64,000 nucleotides of DNA from an uncultured bacterium (lineage in GTDB: Bacteria; Bacteroidota; Rhodothermia; Rhodothermales; Rubricoccaceae): contig CANLSR010000003.1 of assembly GCA_947493945.1 (NCBI GenBank), positions 186,001 through 250,000 on the forward strand. The letters run 5' to 3'. Below the pieces are notes generated by a model. The model saw only the letters and a list, made by a program, of their open reading frames with translations. It searched no databases and was not told the DNA's origin. Positions 29,771-37,562 of this stretch are shown in pieces (position 1 is the stretch's first letter; every line of letters begins with the position of its first letter). The position numbers and the translations under genes were made by a program.

Positions 29771-30826
29771 CTACAACCGGAGCCGCGCGATCCGGCCGTC
29801 TGGGCCGGTCAGCCAAATGGCGTCCGGTGCCGAGGCGGCGACGCCCCACCACGCGCGGCCGTCGAGGAGCGTCCACGTGTGGCCGTCGTCGCGGGAGAGC
29901 GCCGCGCCGCCTGGCCCGACGGCGACCAGCGCGCTGCTCTCGGGCACGTAGGCGGCGCCGTAAGCCGCGCCCGGAAAGGGAAGTCTGCCGCTGAGTTGCC
30001 AGGTCCGGCCGCCGTCCGTCGTCCGGGCGACCACGTCCGCCTCCGAGGCGGGGTCGGACACGTCTCCGCCGACGGCGACGCCATGCGTGTCGCTGCGGAA
30101 GGCGACCGACGCCAGGCCCGTGGCCTCACCGCCCGCGACTGGCGTGTCGCTGGCGGACCAGCTCCGGCCACCGTCCGTGGTGCGGAGCACGCGGGCGGGG
30201 TCGGCGTTGCCGGTCGCGATCCAGGCGCGGTCCGCGCCCCGGGTGGTGACGCACGTGCCGCTGGCGGCGAACCCGCCCTCGCCGTCGAGCGCGGCGGGGA
30301 GCACGTCCGCCGGCAGGCGCCGCCAGCTCTCGCCGCCGTCGTCGGTCACGATCACGACGAACGCGCCCTCGACGGAGTCGCTGTAGGCCAGCCCGCGCTG
30401 GGCGTCCCAGAACGACAGACAGTCGAAAAACGCGTCCGGGTCGTCGTTGACGAACGTCGTCCGCCACGACGCGCCGCCGTCGGTCGTCTTGACGACGCGC
30501 GACGAGGCGCCCGGCCCGATGCTCAGCGCCCACGCGGTCTCGGCGCCGAAGGCGACCACGTCGCGGAACTGCAGCGTGTCCGCGCCGGGCACGACCGCCA
30601 GCTGCCAGCGTGCGCCGCCGTCGACGGTCCGCCCGACCGTGCCGCCGGCGCCGGCCACCCAGACCACGCCCTCGCCGACGGCGTGCGCCGCGATCAAGAG
30701 CGCGTCCGAGCCCGAGTCCTGGTCCGCGATCCGGGGCGGGAGGGCCGAGCGCGACGACGAGCAGCCGGCGAGCGCCGCCAGGCTGGCGGCCGCGATCAGC
30801 GAGGAGAAGCGGAGGGCGGGCAGCAT
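29771..30826 (-). CDS. YCF48/sortilin-like beta-propeller lipoprotein
   Basis: A 351-residue lipoprotein (MLPALRFSSLIAAASLAALAGC, lipobox LAGC). It carries repeated BNR-type motifs: TVDGGARWQLAVV, TTDGGASWRTTFV, TDDGGESWRRLP, TTDGGRSWSAS, TTDGGRTWQLSG, RDDGHTWTLL, that is, about six blades of a beta-propeller. YCF48 itself helps photosystem II assembly, but bacterial non-photosynthetic members are of unknown function. Length is typical. A TAGCTTGG element lies 20 bp upstream. Confidence 0.85.
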   Translation of the reverse strand: MLPALRFSSLIAAASLAALAGCSSSRSALPPRIADQDSGSDALLIAAHAVGEGVVWVAGAGGTVGRTVDGGARWQLAVVPGADTLQFRDVVAFGAETAWALSIGPGASSRVVKTTDGGASWRTTFVNDDPDAFFDCLSFWDAQRGLAYSDSVEGAFVVIVTDDGGESWRRLPADVLPAALDGEGGFAASGTCVTTRGADRAWIATGNADPARVLRTTDGGRSWSASDTPVAGGEATGLASVAFRSDTHGVAVGGDVSDPASEADVVARTTDGGRTWQLSGRLPFPGAAYGAAYVPESSALVAVGPGGAALSRDDGHTWTLLDGRAWWGVAASAPDAIWLTGPDGRIARLRL

Positions 30827-30846
30827 GGCGGGGCGGGAGCGGAGCG

Positions 30847-30854
30847 GCCAAGCT
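30847..30854 (-). promoter_or_regulatory. Putative -7 element for the YCF48-like gene
   Basis: TAGCTTGG on the minus strand, 20 bp before the ATG. Confidence 0.45.
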
Positions 30855-30868
30855 AGAGCCCCGCCCGG

Positions 30869-31588
30869 CTACTTGCGCCCGACCATCGGCCGGAGCACGA
30901 CCTCCGAGATCAGCGTGCCGTGCGGCGCCTGGAGCACGTGGAGGATCGTGTCGGCGATGGACTCCGGCGACATGGCCGTCGGCTTGGGGTCCGAGTCGCC
31001 AAACTGAGTCGCGACCGAGCCAGGGTACAGGCACGAGACCTTAATCCCGAACGGCCGGAGCTCCTTCATGGTCGCGTCCGAAAACCCGCGCAGGCCGTGC
31101 TTGGTCGCGTTGTAGCCGCTCAGGTTGGGGTTGCCGATCAGCCCGGCGATGCTGGCGACGTTGACGATGAACCCGGCCGTCTCGTCGTCGCCGCGCGTCT
31201 CGCCCTGGGCCTTCATGTGGGGCACGGCCGCCCGCGTGCCGTGGAACACGCCCGACAGGTTGGTATCGACCATGACGTCCCAGTCGGCCTCCGACATCTC
31301 GTCGACGGGGCCGAAGCGGCCCAGGCCGGCGTTGTTGACGAGCACGTCGAGCCGGCCCAGGTCGGCCGCCACGCCGTCGATGGCTTCTCGGGTGGCGTCG
31401 GCGTCGGTGACGTCGCAGACGACGGGCGTGAAGGCGTCGCCCAGCGCCTCCGCCAGCTGGTCGAGCCGGTCGGCGGAGCGGGCCAGGCCGGCCACGCGCG
31501 CGCCGCTGGCGACGAGCGCGCGCGAGGTGGCCAGGCCGATGCCCTGGCTGGCGCCGGTGACGACGGCGACGGAGTCGTGGAGGTCCAT
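30869..31588 (-). CDS. Short-chain dehydrogenase/reductase (SDR)
   Basis: A 239-residue classical SDR. TGASQGIGLATSRAL is the glycine-rich NAD(P) loop (about residues 10-25), LVNNAGLGRFG the NNAG motif, FIVNVASIAG the catalytic Ser strand, and YNATKHGLRGFSDAT the Tyr-x3-Lys. The substrate is not predictable; the family includes 3-oxoacyl and sugar reductases. The start at 31588 is chosen because the longer ORF runs into the divergent methyltransferase gene. Confidence 0.92.
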   Translation of the reverse strand: MDLHDSVAVVTGASQGIGLATSRALVASGARVAGLARSADRLDQLAEALGDAFTPVVCDVTDADATREAIDGVAADLGRLDVLVNNAGLGRFGPVDEMSEADWDVMVDTNLSGVFHGTRAAVPHMKAQGETRGDDETAGFIVNVASIAGLIGNPNLSGYNATKHGLRGFSDATMKELRPFGIKVSCLYPGSVATQFGDSDPKPTAMSPESIADTILHVLQAPHGTLISEVVLRPMVGRK

Positions 31589-31665
31589 AGTTGGAGAGAG
31601 AATCAGTCGGGAGGAAGGCCGGCTCAACGCCCGCCGCCCGGCCGCCGATCCCCTCCGGCCGTCGC

Positions 31666-31673
31666 TAGCTTCG
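31666..31673 (+). promoter_or_regulatory. Putative -7 element for the rRNA/tRNA methyltransferase gene
   Basis: TAGCTTCG ends 6 bp before the GTG at 31680. If real, the transcript would be leaderless or use the GTG at 31689. Confidence 0.35.
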
Positions 31674-31679
31674 AGCCCT

Positions 31680-32468
31680 GTGCGCCCCGTGCTCCCCCCC
31701 GCCCCGTTTTTCCCGCTCGCCGACGGCGTCCGCGTCGGAGACGCCGTGTACCCGTCGGCCACGGTCACCGAGGTGCTGGCGCCCTACCTCAGCGACGCCC
31801 GCCGCGACCGGATCGGGGCCGTCGTGGCGGCGCGGGCCTTTGGCGTGGTCCCGGTGCTGGAGGGCCTGGTGGATCCGGGCAACGTGAACGCGGTCCTGCG
31901 GAGCGCCGAGGGCCTCGGCTTCGGCGCCGCCCACCTGGTCGCGCTGGAGGGCGACGCCGCCGACCACGCCCGCCAGCTGGCGGCCGACGACGACGAGCCG
32001 GCCGTGGCCCACCGCCGGGCGGCGCTCCGGGCCAGCCAGGGCGCCCACAAGTGGGTCGAGGTCCGGGCCTGGGACGACCCGGCCGAGTACGTCGCCTGGG
32101 TCCACGACCAGGGCGCGCGCGTGGCCGTGACGGCCCTGCGCGACGACGCCTTGCCGGTCGAGGACTGGGACTTTACCGTCCCCACGGCGCTCGTGGTGGG
32201 CAACGAGCACGCGGGCGCCTCGGACGCCATGATCGAGGCCGCCGACGCGGCGCTGCTCCTCCCGCTCGACGGGTTCGTGCAGAGCTACAACGTCTCCGTC
32301 GCGGCGGCCCTCGCCCTCGCCCACGCCCGCACCGACCGCCTCCGCCGCGCCGGCCGCCACGCCGACCTCGACGCCGACCGCCAGCGGCTGCTCCAGGCGC
32401 ACTACACGGCCCGCGCCGTGCCGCTCGCGGAGGCGCTCTTGGCCGAGCACGCGCGCCGGTCCGGGTAG
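31680..32468 (+). CDS. SpoU/TrmH-family RNA 2'-O-methyltransferase
   Basis: A 262-residue SPOUT methyltransferase. Motif 1 is VDPGNVNAVLRSAEGLGFGAAHLV, motif 2 PTALVVGNEHAGASDAMI, and motif 3 LLLPLDGFVQSYNVSVAAALALA, the knot that binds S-adenosylmethionine. It resembles TrmH, which methylates G18 of tRNA, although the SLNVSVA of motif 3 reads SYNVSVA; a rRNA target cannot be excluded. No ATG is available: GTG at 31680 or 31689 fits. The next gene, aat, follows after 4 bp, so the two form an operon. Confidence 0.88.
   Translation: MRPVLPPAPFFPLADGVRVGDAVYPSATVTEVLAPYLSDARRDRIGAVVAARAFGVVPVLEGLVDPGNVNAVLRSAEGLGFGAAHLVALEGDAADHARQLAADDDEPAVAHRRAALRASQGAHKWVEVRAWDDPAEYVAWVHDQGARVAVTALRDDALPVEDWDFTVPTALVVGNEHAGASDAMIEAADAALLLPLDGFVQSYNVSVAAALALAHARTDRLRRAGRHADLDADRQRLLQAHYTARAVPLAEALLAEHARRSG
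31970..31983. repeat. 14-bp perfect palindrome CCGCCAGCTGGCGG in coding DNA
   Basis: The two arms of the window-wide repeat abut with no spacer, encoding part of ARQLAAD in the SpoU methyltransferase. The same 14-mer occurs at 13084-13097 in the HAD gene. Confidence 0.8.
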
Positions 32469-32472
32469 AGCC

Positions 32473-33084
32473 GTGCGCCTCACCCCCGACCTCCTGCTCT
32501 CGGCCTACCAGATCGGCGTGTTCCCGATGGCCGGCGACGACGGCGAGATCGGGTGGTACGCGCCCGACCCTCGGGCCGTGCTGCCGCTGGACGCGTTCCA
32601 CGTCCCGAAGACGTTGGCCAAGACGGTCCGCCAGCGGCACTTCGAGGTGGTCGCCGACCGCGACTTCGAGGGCACCATGCGGGCGTGCGCGGCGCCGGCG
32701 CCGGGGCGCCAGGAGACCTGGATCTCGGACGAGATGGTGGCCGCCTACCTCGCGCTGCACCGGGCCGGCTTCGCGCACTCGGTCGAGTGCTGGCGCGACG
32801 GCGCGTTCGCCGGCGGCCTCTACGGCGTGGCGCTGGGCGGCGCGTTCTTCGGCGAGAGCATGGTCTCGCGCCAGCGCGACGCCTCCAAGGTGGCCCTCGT
32901 AGCCCTGGTGGAGCGGCTGCGGGCCGGCGGGTTCGCCCTGCTCGACACCCAGATGACGACGCCGCACCTGGCTCGCTTCGGCGTCACCGAGATCCCGCGC
33001 GCCGCCTTCGAGCGCCAGCTGTCCCGAGCGCTGGCGCTCGACGCCGACTGGCACGCCGTCGACCACGCCGGGCCCGGCGGTTGA
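32473..33084 (+). CDS. aat: Leucyl/phenylalanyl-tRNA--protein transferase
   Basis: A 203-residue Aat enzyme, which adds Leu or Phe from tRNA to proteins with N-terminal Arg or Lys, marking them for ClpAP. Signatures: LLSAYQIGVFPMAG at the N-terminus, IGWYAPDPRAVLPLD, SDEMVAAYLALHRAGFAHSVECW, GGLYGVALGGAFFGESMVS, and LLDTQMTTPHLARFG. Length is at the short end of the family. It starts with GTG, 4 bp after the methyltransferase stop. Confidence 0.96.
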   Translation: MRLTPDLLLSAYQIGVFPMAGDDGEIGWYAPDPRAVLPLDAFHVPKTLAKTVRQRHFEVVADRDFEGTMRACAAPAPGRQETWISDEMVAAYLALHRAGFAHSVECWRDGAFAGGLYGVALGGAFFGESMVSRQRDASKVALVALVERLRAGGFALLDTQMTTPHLARFGVTEIPRAAFERQLSRALALDADWHAVDHAGPGG

Positions 33085-33147
33085 CCGCCCGGCGGTAACA
33101 CTCGGCTCCGTGGGGCGTTCACCTTTTAGTCCCGCCGTCGCCAGCCC

Positions 33148-34149
33148 ATGACCCGTCTCGCCCTCGTCCTCAGCCTGACCGCCCTCGGCGCCGCCTGCGG
33201 CTCCCGCCAGCCGGCCGCGCCCGCCGCCGACGCGCCCCGGCCAGCGACGGTCGCCCAGGCCGAGGTGGCGCCGGCCGCGCCGCCCGTCTCCAACGCCCAG
33301 CCGCTGGCGGTGCCGCCCGACACCGCCGACGTGGCCGACGAACGCACGCGCCAGGCGTTCCGCGCCATCCTGGACGCGGCGGCGGCCGAGAACGTGGCCG
33401 CCCGCCCCTACGGCGAGATCGTCCAGTGGACGGGCGAGCAGCTGATCGGGCGGCCCTACGTGGCCGGGATGCTCGACGCGCCGCCCAGCGAGGTGCTCGT
33501 GGTGGACCTGACGGCGTTCGACTGCGTGCTCTACATCGAGAACGTGCTCTCGCTCTCGCGCATGATCGCGCTCGGCCAGACGTCCTACGACGACTACGCC
33601 GCCGGCGTCCGGACGCTGCGCTACCGCGCCGGCAGCCTGGACGGCTACTGCTCGCGCCTGCACTACTTCTCGGAGTGGATCCTGGACAACGAGGCGCGTG
33701 GCGGGCTGGACAACGTCACGGCGAGCATCGGCGGCGAGCGGTTCGACAAGCAGCTCACGTTCATGGGCGAGCACCGCGACAGCTACCCGCGCCTGGCCTC
33801 CGACGAGACCTACGCCTGCATCGTCGACATGGAGGCCGGGTTGAGCGACGCCGAGCTGTACTACGTGCCCCAGGACCGCATCGCGGAGGTGTACGGGACG
33901 CTCCAGCCCGGCGACGTCGTCGCGACGGCGACCTCGATCGGCGGCCTCGACGTGACGCACACCGGGTTCGTCCACAAGACCGACGACCACACCGGGTTCA
34001 TGCACGCCTCGCTCTCGTCCAACCGGGTCAAGATCTCGGACGACCTCCAGAGCTACGTCCAGGGCATCAAGAGCCAGATCGGCGTCGTGATCGCGCGCCC
34101 GCTGGACCCCCGGCCGGCGGCGGCACCAGTGCCGACGACCCAGGGGTAG
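33148..34149 (+). CDS. DUF1460 (N-acetylmuramoyl-L-alanine amidase-like) lipoprotein
   Basis: A 333-residue exported protein. The N-terminus MTRLALVLSLTALGAAC fits a lipoprotein signal with a weak lipobox (GAAC), followed by a Pro/Ala-rich linker to about residue 65. The DUF1460 domain follows: VLVVDLTAFDCVLYIENVLSLSRM (probable catalytic Cys), RYRAGSLDGYCSRLHYFSEWILDN, TFMGEHRDSYPRLA, and LDVTHTGFVHKTDDHTGFMHASL (His). DUF1460 has a NlpC/P60-like fold; one structure-known member acts as a peptidoglycan amidase, so a role in wall turnover is likely. A long imperfect hairpin follows the stop. Confidence 0.85.
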   Translation: MTRLALVLSLTALGAACGSRQPAAPAADAPRPATVAQAEVAPAAPPVSNAQPLAVPPDTADVADERTRQAFRAILDAAAAENVAARPYGEIVQWTGEQLIGRPYVAGMLDAPPSEVLVVDLTAFDCVLYIENVLSLSRMIALGQTSYDDYAAGVRTLRYRAGSLDGYCSRLHYFSEWILDNEARGGLDNVTASIGGERFDKQLTFMGEHRDSYPRLASDETYACIVDMEAGLSDAELYYVPQDRIAEVYGTLQPGDVVATATSIGGLDVTHTGFVHKTDDHTGFMHASLSSNRVKISDDLQSYVQGIKSQIGVVIARPLDPRPAAAPVPTTQG

Positions 34150-34153
34150 GCCC

Positions 34154-34197
34154 GGCCCGCTGGCGGTCTCCTCCGGTCTTTCGGAGAGCGGCGGGCC
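34154..34197 (+). terminator. Long imperfect hairpin after the DUF1460 gene
   Basis: GGCCCGC/GCGGGCC arms enclose a CTCCG-GTCTTT-CGGAG stem-loop, starting 5 bp after the stop codon. No T-tract follows, so termination is only a guess. Its left arm includes a GCTGGCGG unit. Confidence 0.4.
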
Positions 34198-34258
34198 GGG
34201 GCGCCGGCGCCGGCCCGTCGTCGCGGCGATCTTGAGCCGGCCCCTCCCTCCCCCCCGC

Positions 34259-35239
34259 ATGGACATCCACCGCATCGGCGTGTTTACCTCTGGCGGCGAC
34301 GCCCCCGGCATGAACGCCTGCATCCGGGCGGCCGTCCGGCGGGCCGTGGCCGAGGGCCTGGAGGTGGTCGGCATCCGCCGCGGCTTCGCCGGCATGATCG
34401 AGGGCGACTTTGTCGAGATGGACCGCCAGTCGGTCTCGAACATCTTGCAGATCGGCGGCACGATCCTGAAGAGCGCCCGCAGCGACGCCTTCCGCACGCC
34501 CGAGGGCCGCGCCGAGGCGGCGACCCAGCTGGGCATGGCCGGCATCGACGCGCTGGTGGCCATCGGCGGCGACGGCTCGCTCCAGGGCTCCACGCACCTG
34601 GCGACCGAGCACGGCGTGGCCGTGGTGGGCTGCCCCGGCACCATCGACAACGACCTGTTCGGGACCGACGAGACCATCGGCTTCGACACGGCCCTGAACA
34701 CGGCGCTCGAGTCCATCGACAAGATCCGCGACACGGCCGACGCCCACGACCGGCTGTTCCTGGTCGAGGTGATGGGCCGCGACACCGGCTTTATCGCGCT
34801 CGCCTGCGGCATCGGCGGCGGCGCCGAACTGGTGCTGATCCCCGAGATGCTGACCGACGTGGGCGCGATCAAGGAGCGGATCCTGTCGCTCATGACGTCC
34901 CAGAGCCGGTCCTCGATCGTGGTCGTGGCCGAGGGCGACGAGCTGGGCGGCGCCCACATGATCCGCCAGGCGCTGGCGGAGGACCCCGCGTTCGACCGGA
35001 TCGACACGCGCGTCTCGGTGCTGGGTCACATCCAGCGCGGCGGCTCCCCCACGGCGCGCGACCGCGTGCTGGCCTCGCGGCTGGGCGCGGCGGCCGTCGA
35101 GGCGCTCATCGAGGGCCACCACGGCGTGATGGTGGGCGTGGTCAACAACGACATCAAGCTCACGCCGATGCGCCACGTCTGGAGCCGCAAAAAGGAGATC
35201 GACTACGACCTGCTCCAGCTCACCGCGCTGCTGAGCTAG
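34259..35239 (+). CDS. pfkA: 6-phosphofructokinase, ATP-type
   Basis: A 326-residue glycolytic enzyme phosphorylating fructose 6-phosphate. GVFTSGGDAPGMNACIRA is the N-terminal nucleotide loop; GGDGSLQG has Gly-Asp-Gly, which in this position marks ATP-dependent enzymes (the PPi type has Asp in place of a Gly). PGTIDNDLFGTDETIGFDTALNT holds the catalytic Asp, and LGHIQRGGSPTARDR binds sugar phosphate. Length is typical. The start at 34259 follows a C-rich leader. It stands alone. Confidence 0.96.
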   Translation: MDIHRIGVFTSGGDAPGMNACIRAAVRRAVAEGLEVVGIRRGFAGMIEGDFVEMDRQSVSNILQIGGTILKSARSDAFRTPEGRAEAATQLGMAGIDALVAIGGDGSLQGSTHLATEHGVAVVGCPGTIDNDLFGTDETIGFDTALNTALESIDKIRDTADAHDRLFLVEVMGRDTGFIALACGIGGGAELVLIPEMLTDVGAIKERILSLMTSQSRSSIVVVAEGDELGGAHMIRQALAEDPAFDRIDTRVSVLGHIQRGGSPTARDRVLASRLGAAAVEALIEGHHGVMVGVVNNDIKLTPMRHVWSRKKEIDYDLLQLTALLS

Positions 35240-35256
35240 CCGAGGCGACCGCCCGG

Positions 35257-35275
35257 CTGGCGCCGGCCGCCAGCG
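35257..35275. repeat. Imperfect GCTGGCG/CGCCAGC repeat
   Basis: A GCTGGCG arm and a CCGCCAGC arm lie close together between convergent pfkA and the amidase gene. The left arm lacks the final G of the consensus. Confidence 0.55.
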
Positions 35276-35281
35276 GGACGT

Positions 35282-36535
35282 TCAGCCCTCGGCGCCGGCC
35301 ACGCGCAGGCCGCGCTCGTAGGTCCGCTTGTAGGCCCGGATGGCGTTGAAGATCGACCGCGCCGTCTGCTCCTGGCCCGCCGCCGACGACAGGAGCCGGG
35401 CCTCGTCGGGGTTGGTCACGAACCCGACCTCGACCAGCACCGCCGGCATCGACGCCGCCCACAGCACGATAAAGTTGTTCTGCTTGACGCCGCGGCTGTG
35501 GCGCCCGGACGCCACGAACTCGCCCTCGATCAACCGCGCCAGGTGCTGGCTCTCCTCCTGGTAGGCGCTCATCGCCAGCGAGGCCAGGATGTCGCCGCCC
35601 TCGTGGAAGTCGTCGTAGACGCTCGGGTCGCTCTCGAGCTCGATCACCGAGTTCTCGCGCTCCATCACCTCGCGCGCGCTCGACGAGCCCCGCGGCGCGA
35701 GGAAGAACGTCTCCGTGCCGTGCGCCGAGGCGGGGCCGGCGTTGCCGTGGACGGAGACGAACAGCTTCCCGCCCGAGCGGTTGGCGATCCGTCCCCGATC
35801 GCGCAGCTCGACGAACGTGTCGCCGGGGCGCGTGTAGACCACGCGGATGCCGAGCTCCCGCTCGATCATCGGCCCCAGCCGGCGCACGACCGCCGTCGCG
35901 ACGTCCCGGTCGGTCGTCCCGATGCCGACGCCGCCCGCGTCGTGGCCGCCGTGGCCGGCGTCCAGCACGATCGTGTCCAGCCGCCAGTGCGCCGCGCTCA
36001 GCGACAGGTCCGACCGCGCCGCGCCGGGCGTGGACGCGGCCGGGAGCGGAGCGTCCGCCGCCGTCGGCGCGGGGAGCGCCGCGGCGGGCGCCGGCTCGAT
36101 GGGCCTCACGGGGCGCCGGGCCGCGCCGCCGCCCCAGGCCGTCGCGCGAGGGCGCGGGGCCGTCGAAAACGAGAGGAGCAGGTCCGCGCTTTCGCGGTCG
36201 GGGTAGGCGCGGACGTTGACCGCCGGGTCGATCTCGAACTGGACGACCACCTGGTCCCCGTCGATGGCCACGCGGTAGGACAGGACGGGCATCCGCGAGT
36301 CGGCGCGCTGAAGCGACGGCGCCAGCCGGGCGCGGTAGAGCACCAGCTCCAGCGTGCCGCCCTCTTGGTCCACGCTGTAGGCGCGGACCCGGCCCGACGT
36401 GTGGAGCCGCGCCACCAGCGTCCCGCCGTCTAGGCTTTGGTCGAACGAGACGCGTTCGAGGTGGACCGTGTCTCCGGCGCGCGCGGGCGCGGCGGCAACG
36501 AGAACGGCGAGCACGAGCAGGACGAGACGGGGCAT
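35282..36535 (-). CDS. N-acetylmuramoyl-L-alanine amidase (Amidase_3 / AmiC type)
   Basis: A 417-residue periplasmic amidase that cuts the bond between muramic acid and the stem peptide. It has a signal peptide (MPRLVLLVLAVLVAAAPARAG), then a beta-rich N-terminal domain resembling AMIN (residues about 22-130), a Pro/Ala linker, and the zinc amidase domain from about residue 185. Its motifs are TIVLDAGHGGHDAGGVG, KLFVSVHGNAGPASAHGTETFF, and AVLVEVGFVTNPDEARLL, where the Glu is catalytic. Length matches AmiC-like enzymes. A TACCTTGG promoter-like element lies about 155 bp upstream. Confidence 0.93.
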   Translation of the reverse strand: MPRLVLLVLAVLVAAAPARAGDTVHLERVSFDQSLDGGTLVARLHTSGRVRAYSVDQEGGTLELVLYRARLAPSLQRADSRMPVLSYRVAIDGDQVVVQFEIDPAVNVRAYPDRESADLLLSFSTAPRPRATAWGGGAARRPVRPIEPAPAAALPAPTAADAPLPAASTPGAARSDLSLSAAHWRLDTIVLDAGHGGHDAGGVGIGTTDRDVATAVVRRLGPMIERELGIRVVYTRPGDTFVELRDRGRIANRSGGKLFVSVHGNAGPASAHGTETFFLAPRGSSSAREVMERENSVIELESDPSVYDDFHEGGDILASLAMSAYQEESQHLARLIEGEFVASGRHSRGVKQNNFIVLWAASMPAVLVEVGFVTNPDEARLLSSAAGQEQTARSIFNAIRAYKRTYERGLRVAGAEG

Positions 36536-36691
36536 TCGAGTCGCAGAGGCAACGCGCCGGATCCTCTAGAAAAGACCGTGCCAGGGAGACCGGCAGGCCG
36601 GATCGTGGTCCGGGAGGCGTCTCGCCTCAGGTGGGGGGACGTGGGGGACGCGGCCGGGCCACCTCGCGCCGGAGATGGAGTACCGCCGGAG

Positions 36692-36699
36692 CCAAGGTA
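36692..36699 (-). promoter_or_regulatory. Putative -7 element for the amidase gene
   Basis: TACCTTGG on the minus strand, an exact match to the element before the deoxynucleoside kinase gene. Confidence 0.4.
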
Positions 36700-36805
36700 C
36701 GTAACTCGCACCGCCCCAACGGCAACCTGTCCACCAGGAGCGCAGAGACCCGCCCGCAGACGTCCGCCAGGAGGCCGCCCCAGCCCCGGCGCCCGGCGCC
36801 GCCCG

Positions 36806-36826
36806 CTGGCGGAGTCCGTCCGCCAG
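36806..36826. repeat. CTGGCGG-N7-CCGCCAG intergenic repeat
   Basis: Perfect 7-bp arms with a 7-nt spacer, 56 bp downstream of the end of the leftward envelope-protein gene. Confidence 0.75.
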
Positions 36827-36881
36827 TCGCAGACCGGCCCGGGCGGGTCCGCCGGCCGGCTCTAGCCACCCGCCCCCGCCC

Positions 36882-37562
36882 CTACTCCGCGCCCACCAGC
36901 TCTCGGAGGCGGGCCTCCACGATGTCGTCGTGGTGGCCCTCGCGGTACGAGAGCGCGCGGCGGGCCGTGTCGATCTGCTGCTCGGCGACGGCGATCTCCT
37001 CGGCGCGGATCTCGTGCTTGAGCACCAGCAGGTCCGAGAGCAGGCCGCGGAGTTGGTCCCGGAGGGCGCGGCGCGGGGCGCCGGGGCCCATGGCCTGGAT
37101 GCGAGTGGCCAGGGCCATGACCTCCTCCTCCATGCCCCGCTCCCGCCGCATCCGGTCGTAGAGCTCGCCGTTCTGCGAGGCCACGCCGCGCATGTAGGCC
37201 TCCTGCACGATGGGCATCACGCGGTCGTCGGGCATCTCGCGCACCACGTCGGGGGCCGGCTCGCTCAGCAGCACGCCCTGGCCCGCCATCGACGACTCCG
37301 AGAGCAGCACCAGCCGCTGGCCCTCGAGCACGTAGGGCCGGCCGTCGATCTCGATCACGGGCGTGACCGGGCCGCTAAACTCTAGGACCGAGGTCCCCTG
37401 CCCTTTCAGGTCGAGGTCGCTCGGCAGGGCGTCGGGCACGTGCCGGCCGTCGAGGAAGACGGCCCCGTCGCGGATCTGGAACGTGTGGACGGTGTCGGTC
37501 TGGGCGGACGGGGCGCAGGCGCAGGCGAGGAGCGCTGCGGCGGCGATCAAGCGGCGGGTCAT
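36882..37562 (-). CDS. Putative envelope lipoprotein of the sigma-factor operon
   Basis: A 226-residue protein I do not recognise. The N-terminus MTRRLIAAAALLACAC fits an export signal, probably a lipoprotein (ACAC or LACA). Residues about 25-80 look like short beta-strands (TFQIRDGAVFLDGRHVPDAL, IDGRPYVLEGQRLVLL). From about residue 110 it is a charged helix likely to form a coiled coil (YDRMRRERGMEEEVMALATR, LRDQLRGLLSDLLVLKHEIRAEEIAVAEQQIDTARRAL). Its start overlaps the stop of the putative anti-sigma gene (ATGA), so it belongs to the ECF operon. It could act as a periplasmic sensor, like heavy-metal or envelope-stress proteins of similar operons, but this is inferred from position only. 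Confidence 0.7.
   Translation of the reverse strand: MTRRLIAAAALLACACAPSAQTDTVHTFQIRDGAVFLDGRHVPDALPSDLDLKGQGTSVLEFSGPVTPVIEIDGRPYVLEGQRLVLLSESSMAGQGVLLSEPAPDVVREMPDDRVMPIVQEAYMRGVASQNGELYDRMRRERGMEEEVMALATRIQAMGPGAPRRALRDQLRGLLSDLLVLKHEIRAEEIAVAEQQIDTARRALSYREGHHDDIVEARLRELVGAE

Larger units (their letters stand above)
36536..36881. other. 346-bp intergenic region with promoter-like element and repeat
   Basis: No convincing gene. It holds a minus-strand TACCTTGG element at 36692-36699, which would give the amidase a leader of about 150 nt, and a CTGGCGG-N7-CCGCCAG repeat at 36806. A short ORF starting MRVTYLGSGG was considered and rejected. Confidence 0.5.

Noticed and set aside
36430-36711. 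A short minus-strand ORF beginning MRVTYLGSGG, like some metallo-beta-lactamase-fold proteins
   Set aside because: The resemblance ends after about 10 residues, no HxHxDH motif follows, most of it overlaps the amidase gene out of frame, and a promoter-like TACCTTGG lies inside its first codons.
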